Below, in pieces: positions 48,713 to 57,682 of a stretch of DNA of 64,000 bases (positions within the stretch are counted from its first letter, which is position 1; every line of letters begins with the position of its first letter). The notes under the pieces are model-generated. The model was not told the origin of the DNA, made no database searches, and saw only the letters and a list, made by a program, of their open reading frames with translations. The stretch lies in contig JAUNKV010000002.1 of the NCBI GenBank assembly GCA_030532575.1, forward strand, positions 33,051 to 97,050, read 5' to 3'. Position numbers and translations under genes: made by a program. The stretch comes from Propionibacteriaceae bacterium (lineage in GTDB: Bacteria > Actinomycetota > Actinomycetes > Propionibacteriales > Propionibacteriaceae).

Positions 48713-50773
48713 GTGACCAAGAGTGTTTTCATCGCCGCATCGGAGCGTCAGGTCAACAAGAGCGCCATCGCGCTGGGTGTTGTCGAGCTGTTCGCCCGCC
48801 GGGTCAAGTCCGTGGGGTTCTTCCGTCCGTTGGTCTCCAGCAAGGAGTTCGACGCGATCACCACGGCCCTGATCAACACCAGGGCCGTGGCCTCCCAGAG
48901 CCTGGAGGAGTCCGTCGGTGTCACCTACGAGGAGTGGGCGGCCGATCCGGCTGCGAGCCTCGACCTCATCGTCGCGAAGTACTCCGCTCTGGCCGAGCGT
49001 CGCGACGTGGTGGTGGTCATCGGTTCCGACTTCGCGGACCTGACCACCGGCACCGAGCTCGACGGCAACGCCCAGATCGCCGCCAACCTCAACGCACCCA
49101 TCATCCACGTGTGCCGCGCCGCCGACCGCAGCGTCGAGGAGGTCCGCCGCCTGGCCGAGGAGGCCATCGAGGTCTTCGAGTCCCGCGACAACACCGTCGT
49201 CGGCATCATGGCGACCCGCGCCGACGAGTCCCGGATCGACGAGCTCACCGCCGCCCTGCGCGAGGTCCGCGACGTCGCCGTCTCGGTCTTCCCCGGCGAG
49301 CCGGTGCTGCCCGCCCCGTCGGTCGGGGCGCAGTTCGAGGCCGTCGACGCCGAGCTGTGGCGCGGCAACCCGGAGTTCCTGGCCAAGGAGTCCCTCACCA
49401 CCATCGTCGCGGGCATGACCCTGCCGAACGTGCTGGACTTCCTCACCCGTGAGGCGACGGTGATCGTCCCGGCCGACCGGCTGGACCTGCTGCCGCCGCT
49501 CATCATGGCCCACCGCTCCTCCAGCTACGGGCCACTGGCCTCCATCATCATGACCGGCGGCTTCGAGGTGCCGACAAGCGTCTCCGAGCTGCTCGGCTCC
49601 TCCGAGGTGGACCTGCCGATCGGGCGCACCAGCCTGGACACCTTCAGCACCGCCGTCGTGCTGCAGGGGGTCAACGGGATCTCCACCTCCTCGGCCCGCA
49701 AGGTGGAGGTCGCCAGGGATCTGTTCGACCGGCACGTCGACGAGGAGGCGCTGTTGCAGGCCATCGACCTGCCGCGCTCCGAGATCCGCACCCCGACGAT
49801 GTTCGAGCACCAGCTGATGCAGATGGCCCGGCGCGACCTGAAGCGGATCGTGCTGCCCGAGGCGGGCGACGACCGCATCCTGCGTGCCGCCGACGTCGTG
49901 CTGCAGCGCGGCGTGGCGGAGATCATCCTGCTGGGCGACCCGGCCGTGATCGCACGTCGTGCCGCCGAGCTCGGCCTCAACCTGTCGAAGGCGGAGGTGG
50001 TCAACCCGAACGAGCCCGAACTGGTGGAGCGTTTCGCCGAGGAGTACGCGAAACTGCGCGCCCACAAGGGGGTCACCATCGAGGCCGCCCGCGAGAAGCT
50101 GACCGACCTGTCCTACTTCGGAACCATGATGGTCCATCTCCAGATGGCCGACGGCATGGTCTCGGGCGCAGTCAACACCACCGCCAACACCATTCGTCCG
50201 TCGCTGGAGTTCGTCAAGACCAAGCCGGGGGTCTCGGTGGTCTCCGGCTCCTTCCTGATGTCGATGTCCAGCCGGGTTGTCGTCTACGCCGACTGCGCGG
50301 TCAACCCGAACCCGACCGCCGAGCAGCTGGCCGACATCGCGATCTCCTCGGCGGAGACCGCCACCAGCTTCGGTGTCGAGCCGCGCGTGGCGATGCTGTC
50401 CTACTCGACGGGGGACTCCGGCTCCGGCGAGGACGTGGACCTGGTCCGGGAGGCGACCCGGATCGTCAAGGAGAAGGCTCCCGAGCTGAAGGTGGAGGGT
50501 CCGATCCAGTTCGACGCGGCCGTCGACGAGGTCGTCGCCGCGAAGAAGATGCCGAACTCCGAGGTGGCGGGCAAGGCGACGGTGTTCATCTTCCCCGACC
50601 TCAACACCGGCAACAACACCTACAAGGCCGTGCAGCGCACCTCCGGCGCGGTGGCCATCGGTCCGGTGCTGCAGGGGCTGCGCAAGCCCGTCAACGATCT
50701 CTCCCGTGGCGCCCTGGTCGATGACATCGTCTCCACCATCACCATCACCGCGATCCAGGCCCAGGCCAGCTAA
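48713..50773 (+). CDS. pta: Phosphate acetyltransferase
   Basis: 686 residues, the long form of Pta. It makes acetyl phosphate from acetyl-CoA. The N-terminal third is a P-loop CobB/BioD-like domain with a degenerate loop (FIAASERQVNKSAIALGVV), the middle is a DRTGG-type regulatory domain, and residues about 360-686 are the catalytic PTA domain (LKRIVLPEAGDDRILRAADV, VSGAVNTTANTIRPSLEFVK-like block, and the VFIFPDLNTGNN motif). It forms an operon with ackA and supports acetate formation with ATP gain. Confidence 0.95.
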   Translation: MTKSVFIAASERQVNKSAIALGVVELFARRVKSVGFFRPLVSSKEFDAITTALINTRAVASQSLEESVGVTYEEWAADPAASLDLIVAKYSALAERRDVVVVIGSDFADLTTGTELDGNAQIAANLNAPIIHVCRAADRSVEEVRRLAEEAIEVFESRDNTVVGIMATRADESRIDELTAALREVRDVAVSVFPGEPVLPAPSVGAQFEAVDAELWRGNPEFLAKESLTTIVAGMTLPNVLDFLTREATVIVPADRLDLLPPLIMAHRSSSYGPLASIIMTGGFEVPTSVSELLGSSEVDLPIGRTSLDTFSTAVVLQGVNGISTSSARKVEVARDLFDRHVDEEALLQAIDLPRSEIRTPTMFEHQLMQMARRDLKRIVLPEAGDDRILRAADVVLQRGVAEIILLGDPAVIARRAAELGLNLSKAEVVNPNEPELVERFAEEYAKLRAHKGVTIEAAREKLTDLSYFGTMMVHLQMADGMVSGAVNTTANTIRPSLEFVKTKPGVSVVSGSFLMSMSSRVVVYADCAVNPNPTAEQLADIAISSAETATSFGVEPRVAMLSYSTGDSGSGEDVDLVREATRIVKEKAPELKVEGPIQFDAAVDEVVAAKKMPNSEVAGKATVFIFPDLNTGNNTYKAVQRTSGAVAIGPVLQGLRKPVNDLSRGALVDDIVSTITITAIQAQAS

Positions 50774-50815
50774 AATCCTCCCGGCCTGACAGACTCGAAG
50801 ACAAGAAGGAAACAC

Positions 50816-52000
50816 GTGTCGAAGCACATCCTGCTGCTGAACTGCGGCTCATCGTCCATGAAGTACCAGCTGTTCGACGCCGAGGCGGGCGAGCCGCTGG
50901 CCTCCGGGATCGTGGAGCGGATCGGTCAGGAGCAGGGCAACCTGGTCCACAAGCTCGGTGAGGAGGAGTTCCGCACCGAGCAGCCCTTCCCCGACCACAG
51001 CGCGGCCTTCTCCGGGGTCGTCGCTGCGTTCCGCGAGCACGGGCCGTCGCTGGATCACGTCGTGGCGACGGGGCACCGTACCGTCCACGGGGGCTCGACC
51101 TTCCTGGAGTCGACCCTGATCACCGACGAGGTGATCGCGAAGCTCACCGAGCTGTCCGACCTGGCCCCGCTGCACAACCCCCCGGCCATCGCCGGGATCA
51201 CCGCTGCGATGGAGCTGCTGCCCGACGTGCCGCACGTCGCGATCTTCGACACGGCCTTCTTCTCCACCCTGCCCGCCGAGTCGTACACCTACGCCATCCC
51301 GGCGGAGTTGGCGCGGACCCACGGGCTGCGTCGCTACGGCTTCCACGGCACCTCGCACGACTACGTCTCGAAGCAGGCCGCCCAGTTCCTGGGCCGTCCC
51401 ATCGAGGAGCTGAAGCTGATCGTGTGCCACCTGGGCAACGGGGCGTCGATCTCGGCCATCGACGGTGGGGTCGCGGTGGACACCTCGATGGGTCTGACCC
51501 CGCTGCAGGGCCTGGTGATGGGCACCCGCTCCGGCGACATCGATCCGGGGGTGTTCAAGTTCCTGGCCGGTCAGGGCATGAGTGTCGACGAGATCGACAC
51601 GATGCTGAACAAGCAGTCCGGGATGGCGGGGTTGTGCGGTTTCACCGACATGCGTGACGTCGAGGCGGAGATCGAGAAGGGCAATGCCGACGCGCAGCTG
51701 GCGATGGATGTCTACACCCACCGGCTGATCTCCTACATCGGGGCCTACATCGCGGTGCTCGGCGGGATCGACGCGCTGGTGTTCACCGCCGGGGTGGGCG
51801 AGAACGCCGCCCACGTACGCGGCCCGGTGGTGCGTCGCCTGGCCCACCTGGGACTCCTGCTCGACGAAGAGGCCAACCAGGTGCGCAGCAAGCAACCCCG
51901 AGCCATCTCCACGCCGGACTCCCCGGTGGCGGTGCTGGTCGTCCCGACGAACGAGGAACTGGCGATGGCCCAGGACACCCTGCGGGTGATCGGGGCCTGA
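50816..52000 (+). CDS. ackA: Acetate kinase
   Basis: 394 residues. It transfers phosphate from acetyl phosphate to ADP. The ASKHA-fold motifs are LLLNCGSSSMKYQLFD at the N-terminus, RRYGFHGTSHDYVSKQA in the middle and DALVFTAGVGENAAHVR near the C-terminus. The GTG start follows AAGAAGGAAACAC, 42 bases after the pta stop. Confidence 0.96.
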   Translation: MSKHILLLNCGSSSMKYQLFDAEAGEPLASGIVERIGQEQGNLVHKLGEEEFRTEQPFPDHSAAFSGVVAAFREHGPSLDHVVATGHRTVHGGSTFLESTLITDEVIAKLTELSDLAPLHNPPAIAGITAAMELLPDVPHVAIFDTAFFSTLPAESYTYAIPAELARTHGLRRYGFHGTSHDYVSKQAAQFLGRPIEELKLIVCHLGNGASISAIDGGVAVDTSMGLTPLQGLVMGTRSGDIDPGVFKFLAGQGMSVDEIDTMLNKQSGMAGLCGFTDMRDVEAEIEKGNADAQLAMDVYTHRLISYIGAYIAVLGGIDALVFTAGVGENAAHVRGPVVRRLAHLGLLLDEEANQVRSKQPRAISTPDSPVAVLVVPTNEELAMAQDTLRVIGA

Positions 52001-52103
52001 GCCTTGCCCTTCCGCGACCCCGAAACCGACAACGAGCCCGCCTGCGACTTGTCAGTTCCCCACCAGCGGCACGAGGACATTTCCCCCAACCCGTGAGGGG
52101 GGA

Positions 52104-52109
52104 TACCGT
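52104..52109 (+). promoter_or_regulatory. -10 box of the leaderless SDR gene
   Basis: TACCGT ends 7 bases before the ATG at 52117. The lack of a ribosome binding site and the short distance suggest a leaderless transcript for the three-gene lipid operon. Confidence 0.5.
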
Positions 52110-52116
52110 TGACCCC

Positions 52117-52893
52117 ATGGCACGAGCACTCATCACCGGAGCGACCGCCGGAATTGGCAACGCCTTTGCCCGCGAACTGGCCGCCCGGGGGTACGACCTG
52201 GTACTCGTGGCCCGCGACGAGGAGCGGCTGAACGGCATCGCGGAGGAGTTCCGGCAGGTCCACGGCGTCGAGGTCGAGGTGCTGCGGGCCGACCTCTCGG
52301 TGCGTGACCAGGTGCTCGCCGTCGCTGACCGGCTGGAGGATGCCGAACTCCCCGTCGATCTGTTCATCAACAACGCCGGGTTCGGGCTGCACGCCTCACT
52401 GCTGGACGCCTCCCAGCTGGAGCTCCACGAGCGCGCGATGGATGTGATGTGCCTGGCGATGCTCATCCTCGGCGGGGCCGCCGGGCGGGCGATGAAGGCC
52501 CGTGGCCAGGGCCGGATCATCAACGTGGCCTCAACCTCCGGTGCGATCTTCACCGGCAACTACTCCGCCATCAAGGCCTGGGCCCGCACCTGGTCCGCCG
52601 GGTTGGCCCTGGAACTGCGCGGCACCGGGGTCACCGTCACCGCGCTGCTGCCCGGCTGGGTCCGCACCGAGTTCCACCAGCGCGCGGGCATCAAGGCCCA
52701 CAGCCTGCCGGACGTGGTGTGGATCGACGTGGACCGGCTGGTGCGTGAATGCCTCGCCGATGCGGCGAAGGGGCGCATCGAGTCCGTGCCGACGTGGAAG
52801 TGGAAGATCGCGCTGTTCATCGCAGACCACGGCCCGCGTGGCTTCATCCGGTTGCTGTCGCGAAAGCTCACCGCCAGCCGTAGGAAAGGCTGA
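52117..52893 (+). CDS. Short-chain dehydrogenase/reductase, possible acyl/alkyl-DHAP reductase
   Basis: 258 residues. The Rossmann motif TGATAGIGNAFA (TGxxxGIG) binds NADPH. NNAGFG, the Ser of NVASTSGA and YSAIK (catalytic Tyr and Lys) complete the SDR active site. A hydrophobic C-terminal segment (WKIALFIADHGPRGFIRLL) could attach it to the membrane. It starts at the ATG at 52117; an in-frame GTG at 52093 lies before the promoter box. With the acyltransferase and the alkyl-DHAP-synthase-like gene downstream, a role in reducing 1-alkyl- or 1-acyl-DHAP is plausible. That is inference from context. Confidence 0.85.
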   Translation: MARALITGATAGIGNAFARELAARGYDLVLVARDEERLNGIAEEFRQVHGVEVEVLRADLSVRDQVLAVADRLEDAELPVDLFINNAGFGLHASLLDASQLELHERAMDVMCLAMLILGGAAGRAMKARGQGRIINVASTSGAIFTGNYSAIKAWARTWSAGLALELRGTGVTVTALLPGWVRTEFHQRAGIKAHSLPDVVWIDVDRLVRECLADAAKGRIESVPTWKWKIALFIADHGPRGFIRLLSRKLTASRRKG

Positions 52894-52894
52894 G

Positions 52895-53665
52895 ATGGCC
52901 CGCTCCAAGGACCACAGGAAGTACTCCTCCGCCTTCAACGCCAGCGCCCGGCAGGCCGCGCAGATGCTGCTGCTCAAGCCGACGATGTGGCGGCTGCTGA
53001 AGGTGCACGTCCACGGCCAGTCGAACCTCGACGACCTGGACGGGGCCTGCGTGGTGTTCGCCAACCACTCCTCCCACCTCGACACCCCCCTGATCTACGG
53101 GGCGCTGCCGCGTCGAATCTCGAAGTTCCTGGCCGCAGGTGCCGCCCAGGACTACTTCTACGACAAGTGGTGGAAGTCCGGCCCGATGACCCTGTTCTTC
53201 AACGGCTACCCCATCGACCGGGGGCGTGACGACGGCAGCAACAAACGCAACGTGCGGGGCCTGTCGGGGGCTCTGCTGGACCAGGGGGTGCCCCTGTTGA
53301 TCTTCCCTGAGGGCAGCCGATCCCGCACCGGGGCGATGGGGCCGTTCAAGCACGGGGTGGCCTCGCTGTGCATCTCGCGGAAGGTGCCCGCCGTGCCGAT
53401 CGCTCTGATCGGGGCGCACGCCGCGTGGCCGAGCTCGCAGAAGGGGCTGCCGAAGGGGCGCCCGACGGTGCACGTGGTGATCGGCCGCCCGATGGCCCCG
53501 CTGCCGGGGGAGATCGCCCACGAGTTCAGCGAGCGGATGCGCCGTCGGGTGCTGGAGCTGCACGACACCACGGCCCGAGCCTACGGGGCCAGAACCCTGG
53601 ACGAGTATGCGCGCAGCGTCGCACTGGAGGCGGCGAAACGGACGGAACTGCCCGAGGAGGCATGA
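52895..53665 (+). CDS. 1-acyl-glycerol-3-phosphate-type acyltransferase (PlsC family)
   Basis: 256 residues. The acyltransferase motifs are ANHSSHLDTP (NHxxxxD, catalytic His and Asp), GYPIDRGR, FPEGSRSRTG (phosphate binding) and VPAVPIALIGAH. It adds an acyl chain to a glycerol-phosphate-type acceptor. The ATG at 52895 directly follows the previous stop (TGAGATG), and the end overlaps the next ATG. The middle position in a lipid operon suggests that it acts on the product of its neighbours, DHAP or glycerol phosphate. Confidence 0.88.
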   Translation: MARSKDHRKYSSAFNASARQAAQMLLLKPTMWRLLKVHVHGQSNLDDLDGACVVFANHSSHLDTPLIYGALPRRISKFLAAGAAQDYFYDKWWKSGPMTLFFNGYPIDRGRDDGSNKRNVRGLSGALLDQGVPLLIFPEGSRSRTGAMGPFKHGVASLCISRKVPAVPIALIGAHAAWPSSQKGLPKGRPTVHVVIGRPMAPLPGEIAHEFSERMRRRVLELHDTTARAYGARTLDEYARSVALEAAKRTELPEEA

Positions 53666-55371
53666 TGATCGACGGCGTCAAGCAGCAGAAGTGGTGGGGC
53701 TGGGGTGAGGAGGGCCGCGGCTACCAGCACGCCGACAAGCCGAAGTTCGCGCCCTTCGTGCTGGAGCTGACCGGGGTCGATGTCAACGCCCCGGCCCACC
53801 CCCGCCCGGAGCTGAGCGAGCTCAGCGTGCCGCCGTCGCAGCTGGGGGAGCCGCTGCGGGCCCGGCTGGAGACGATCTGCGGGGCCGCCTTCGTGCAGAC
53901 CGACGACGAGACGCGCGTGGTCCACGGCTACGGCAAGGGGGTGCGTGACCTGATGCGGGTGCGCTCCGGGGACTTCGGGAGGCTGCCGGACGTGGTGGTC
54001 TACCCGGGCACCGCCGAGGAGGTGGCCGGGGTCGTCGACGCGGCGGTCGAGGCCGATGCGGTGGTGATCCCCTTCGGTGGCGGCTCCAACATCGTCGCGG
54101 CCCTGGAGGCGTTGCCGGATGAGAAGCGGCAGGTCGTGTCGGTGAACATGGGGCGGCTGAACAAGGTGCTGGAGATCGACGAGCAGTCGGGGCTGGCGCA
54201 CATCCAGGCAGGGGTGTTCGGGCCGGACCTGGAGGAGCAGTTGCAGGCGCGCGGCTGGACGATGGGGCATCACCCGGACTCGTTCGTGTGGTCGACGCTG
54301 GGCGGGTGGATCGCGACCCGTTCGTCGGGGATGCAGTCCGACAAGTACGGCGACATCGCTGACATCTGTCGAGGGTTGACGATGGTGATGCCGGGCCGGG
54401 TGCTGGAGCTTCGGCCGCTGCCGTCCACGTCGTCGGGGCCGTCGGTCAGGGAGATGGTGATCGGCTCCGAGGGGCGGTTGGGGATCATCACCTCGGCGTG
54501 GGTGAACGTGCACCGCATCCCGGAGGTGCGCGAGATCCAGGCGTACTTCTTCCCCACATACGAGGACGGGCTGAAGGCCTGCGAGCAGATCGTCACCTCG
54601 GATGCCGAGGTCATGATGGCCAGGGTCTCGGATGCGGTTGAGACGCAGTACATCATGGCCAACGGCAAGAAGTCGTCGACGGTGTCGTCGTGGATCAGCA
54701 AGGGCATCCAGAAGCTGATGGAGGCCAAGGGCTGGGATCTGGGGCAGATCGCGATGAGCTTCATCGGCTTCGAGGGGTCGCGCAACCACGTCACCTATGT
54801 CAAGGGGCTGGTGGGCAGGATCGTGCGGGCCAACGGCGGGCTGGGGGTCGGGAAGGGGCCCGGCACGCTGTACGACCAGAAGAAGTACGACACCCCGTAT
54901 CTCAGGGATTTCATGCTGGATCACGGCATGGTCTGCGATGTCTCGGAGACGACGACACCGTGGCGCCACGCGGCGGAGATTCATGCGCGCACCGTCGAGC
55001 GGGTGCACGAGGCACTGGCGGAGATCGGCAAGCGGGGGGCGGTGTTCTGCCACCTGTCGCACTCGTACCACTCGGGGGCCTGCCAGTACTTCACCTTCGC
55101 GATCGCTGATGACTCGGCGACGGCGATGGCCAGCTACGACCACGTCAAGCGGGTGATCCAGCAGTCGTTCATGGACTTCCACGGCACGGTGAGCCACCAC
55201 CACGGCGTCGGTGAGGAGCACTCGCCGTGGATGGAGCAGGACATCTCCCCTGCGGGGGTGTTCATCCAACAGGCGCTGTTCGAGGGCGTGGACCCGGGAC
55301 GCAACCTCAACCCGGGCAAGATCGTCCACGAGGGCCGCCCCGGCATCTCCACCAACTCCTCCGACGCCTGA
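53662..55371 (+). CDS. FAD-dependent alkyl-DHAP-synthase-like protein
   Basis: 569 residues. It has an FAD-binding type 4 (VAO) domain: VVYPGTAEEVAGVVDAAVE, then PFGGGSN and TLGGWIATRSSGMQSDKYGD. The C-terminal half carries CHLSHSYHSGACQYFTF and a SHHHGVGEEHSPW block, as in alkyldihydroxyacetonephosphate synthases (AGPS), including the His-rich active-site segment. In eukaryotes AGPS swaps an acyl group for a fatty alcohol to make ether lipids. A related glycolate or lactate dehydrogenase role is the alternative, but the His block and operon partners favour AGPS. It starts in an ATGA overlap. Confidence 0.82.
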   Translation: MMIDGVKQQKWWGWGEEGRGYQHADKPKFAPFVLELTGVDVNAPAHPRPELSELSVPPSQLGEPLRARLETICGAAFVQTDDETRVVHGYGKGVRDLMRVRSGDFGRLPDVVVYPGTAEEVAGVVDAAVEADAVVIPFGGGSNIVAALEALPDEKRQVVSVNMGRLNKVLEIDEQSGLAHIQAGVFGPDLEEQLQARGWTMGHHPDSFVWSTLGGWIATRSSGMQSDKYGDIADICRGLTMVMPGRVLELRPLPSTSSGPSVREMVIGSEGRLGIITSAWVNVHRIPEVREIQAYFFPTYEDGLKACEQIVTSDAEVMMARVSDAVETQYIMANGKKSSTVSSWISKGIQKLMEAKGWDLGQIAMSFIGFEGSRNHVTYVKGLVGRIVRANGGLGVGKGPGTLYDQKKYDTPYLRDFMLDHGMVCDVSETTTPWRHAAEIHARTVERVHEALAEIGKRGAVFCHLSHSYHSGACQYFTFAIADDSATAMASYDHVKRVIQQSFMDFHGTVSHHHGVGEEHSPWMEQDISPAGVFIQQALFEGVDPGRNLNPGKIVHEGRPGISTNSSDA

Positions 55372-55376
55372 GCGGT

Positions 55377-55449
55377 ACGTTATGTCATTTTAGGTGTTTA
55401 TCGGGCATATTTTCGACGGAACGCATAACTGACCCCCGAAATCCCTATT
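55377..55449 (+). repeat. 73-bp inverted repeat, left copy
   Basis: From ACGTTATGTCATTTTAGG to CCCTATT this segment is about 86 percent identical to the reverse complement of 56015-56087. Read rightward, its inner part would encode TERITDPRNPY, matching KRVTDPQNPY at the start of the DUF559 gene, but the ATG position is ACG. It therefore looks like a lost second promoter and 5' gene end in opposite orientation, or one arm of a mobile element. Confidence 0.85.
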
Positions 55450-56048
55450 GCTTCCGGCAGCGGTGGCAGGGACGCAACTCTCCATCCCAGCCACGCTGAC
55501 GCAACGCCTCAGCCACCTCGCGGGCAACACGGCACGACTCGTGGACGACGTCACGCCAGCCATAGCGCAACGTGACCCAGCCGAGGCGGAGCATGGTCCG
55601 GTTGTCGCGACGGCGGTCGCGCTCGTCGTCGTGGAACTCCCTGCCGTCCAGCTCGATCACGAGCTGATACTCCTCGTAGCTGCCGTCGAAGATCGCCCCA
55701 CGCAGCCTGGCATCCTGGCGGGTGAGAGCCGGCAGCCGGTGCGCACGTTCCACCAGCATCCAGTAGCGCCACTCCAACACGCTGTGGATGCCATCTCCCG
55801 CGTGGGAGGCCAGGTCCAGCACAGTGTGCCGGTGGTGGGGCTCGCGTCGCCGAGTTGAAGGCGTCGATGACGGCGCGAGGGGTCGTACGACCGGCCCCGA
55901 TCGCCCGAGTCACCGCCGCGATGGTCTCCTCCTCGTCCGCTCGCAGCGAGTGGTCAACCAGCGCCTCCGACACCGGAAGACCCGTTTGGTCACCGTCGGC
56001 AAAAGCTGTGGAAAGATAGGGATTCTGGGGGTCAGTTACACGTTTCAT
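55445..56048 (-). pseudogene. DUF559-type nuclease-like gene, frameshifted
   Basis: The N-terminal part (MKRVTDPQNPYLS..., VTRAIGAGRTTPRAVIDAFN) is in one frame and the C-terminal part (VLDLASHAGDGIHSVLEWRYWM, YQLVIELDGREFHDDERDRRRD, LRLGWVTLRYGWRDV) in another. Removing one base from the run of four G at 55837-55840 joins them into a single protein of about 200 residues. The C-terminal half is a DUF559/very-short-patch-repair-like nuclease fold with the ELDGREFHDD motif. Such proteins are frequent small accessory genes in actinobacteria. It is either a real frameshift or an assembly error. Inverted repeats flank it. Confidence 0.75.
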
Positions 56049-56087
56049 CGAAAATATGCCCGATAACGGCCTAAAATGACATAACGT
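56015..56087 (-). repeat. 73-bp inverted repeat, right copy
   Basis: Reverse complement of the left copy with about ten mismatches. It includes the ATG and first codons of the DUF559 gene and its upstream region. Its outer end stops 36 bases before the cydA -35 box, so the cyd promoter is not affected. No target-site duplication is evident at the outer ends of the two copies. Confidence 0.85.
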
Positions 56088-56122
56088 GTTGGTTGCAGCG
56101 TAGGGGACATACCGTCCGAATC

Positions 56123-56151
56123 TTGCGTCCCACGATCAGCCGTAGTAGCTT
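56123..56151 (+). promoter_or_regulatory. Promoter of cydABDC (leaderless cydA)
   Basis: TTGCGT (56123-56128), 17 bases, TAGCTT (56146-56151), then 6 bases to the ATG at 56158. Spacing and boxes are good, and there is no ribosome binding site, so the mRNA is probably leaderless. Confidence 0.65.
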
Positions 56152-56157
56152 GCGCGC

Positions 56158-57669
56158 ATGGATCCGGTCACAATCGCCCGGTGGCAGTTCGGCGTCACTA
56201 CCGTCTACCACTTCCTCTTCGTGCCCATCACCATCGCGATGTCGATGCTGGTGGCCGTCATGCAGACGATCTGGGTACGCACCGGTCAGGTGCGGTTCCT
56301 CCGCCTGACCAAGTTCTTCGGCAAGCTGTTCCTCATCAACTTCGCCCTGGGTGTGGTCACCGGCATCGTCCAGGAGTTCCAGTTCGGCATGAACTGGTCC
56401 GAGTACTCCCGCTTCGTCGGTGACATCTTCGGAGCCCCCCTGGCCCTGGAGGCGCTGATCGCGTTCTTCCTGGAGTCCACCTTCATCGGGTTGTGGATCT
56501 TCGGCTGGGACCGGCTGCCGAAGAAGATCCACCTGCTGACCATCTACGCCGCCGCCATCGGCACCGTCATCTCGTCGGTGTTCATCCTGGCCGCGAACTC
56601 CTGGATGCAGAACCCCGTCGGCGCGAAGTACAACGAGGTCCTGGGCCGCGCCGAGCTCGACGGTGTGGGCGGTTTCGTCGAGGTGCTGGCCAACCCGCTG
56701 CTGTGGTCCGCGATCCCCCACGTCATCACCGCCTCCTACATGGTTGCCGGCGGCCTCGTCGCGGGCATCGCCGGGTGGCACCTGGCCCGGGCGAACGGCA
56801 ACGACGACGTCCCAGCCGACGACGTGCTGGCATACCGCTGGGCTGCGAAGTTCGGGGCCTGGATCCTGATCGTCGCCTCCGGGCTGACCTTCCTCTCCGG
56901 TGACGCCCAGGCCAAGGCGATCACCATCATGCAGCCCTACAAGCTGGCGGCCGCCGAGGGCGCCTTCGAGGACACCGCCGACTTCTCGCTGCTGACCATC
57001 CCCAACGCCGACCAGAGCGCGGCCGCGGTGGAGATCAAGGCCCCCATCCCGGGTGTGCTGTCCTTCATCGCCGGGGTGCCCGAGATCAAGGGCATCAACA
57101 CCATCCGCGAGGAGTACGCGGCCAAGGGCTATGTCGACTACAACGGCGAGCAGACCAAGCTGCAGCAGCAGTACGCCGAGTACGTCAAGAAGCAGATCGC
57201 GCAGCTGGAGGCCGAGGGCAAGGAGTTCAACCCCATCCCTGACGTCAACGTCACCTACTGGAGCTTCCGAGCCATGATGGCGCTCGGCGCTGCAGGGCTG
57301 CTGATCGGCATCTACCTGCTGTTCACGCTGCGTGGTGGCCGCTCCCCGAAGGCCTCGAAGCTGTTCACCGCGCTCATGACCGCGATGCCTCTGATGCCGC
57401 TGTTCGCCATCTCCTTCGGCTGGATCTTCACCGAGATGGGTCGCCAGCCCTGGCTGGTGGCCGGTGTGATGCCGACCTCGGCGGGTGTCTCCCCGACGGC
57501 GAGCGTCGGCGAGGTGCTGTTCTCACTGATCGTCTACACGCTGCTCTACGGCGTGCTGGCGGTGATCGAGGTCAAGCTGTTCCTGCACTACACGGTCAAG
57601 GGCCTGCCGGATGTCACCGAACCGAAGGTGACCTCCGATCCCGACGCCCCGATGTCGTTCGCTTACTGA
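56158..57669 (+). CDS. cydA: Cytochrome bd ubiquinol oxidase subunit I
   Basis: 503 residues. Subunit I carries hemes b558, b595 and d and the quinol site of this high-affinity oxidase. Visible features are the N-terminal ARWQFGVTTVYHFLFVP (heme His), QEFQFGMNWSEYSRFVGD, LALEALIAFFLESTFIGLWI-type helices and the GWIFTEMGRQPW block. About nine membrane helices are present, and the Q-loop (about 250-360) is of the short type. It is the first gene of cydABDC. Confidence 0.96.
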   Translation: MDPVTIARWQFGVTTVYHFLFVPITIAMSMLVAVMQTIWVRTGQVRFLRLTKFFGKLFLINFALGVVTGIVQEFQFGMNWSEYSRFVGDIFGAPLALEALIAFFLESTFIGLWIFGWDRLPKKIHLLTIYAAAIGTVISSVFILAANSWMQNPVGAKYNEVLGRAELDGVGGFVEVLANPLLWSAIPHVITASYMVAGGLVAGIAGWHLARANGNDDVPADDVLAYRWAAKFGAWILIVASGLTFLSGDAQAKAITIMQPYKLAAAEGAFEDTADFSLLTIPNADQSAAAVEIKAPIPGVLSFIAGVPEIKGINTIREEYAAKGYVDYNGEQTKLQQQYAEYVKKQIAQLEAEGKEFNPIPDVNVTYWSFRAMMALGAAGLLIGIYLLFTLRGGRSPKASKLFTALMTAMPLMPLFAISFGWIFTEMGRQPWLVAGVMPTSAGVSPTASVGEVLFSLIVYTLLYGVLAVIEVKLFLHYTVKGLPDVTEPKVTSDPDAPMSFAY

Positions 57670-57682
57670 GGTGCCAGTTCCC

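Noticed and set aside
55377-56087. Classical transposon or MITE with target-site duplication
   Set aside because: The inverted repeats are clear but no duplication of flanking bases is visible and no transposase is encoded, so I describe it only as an inverted-repeat element.
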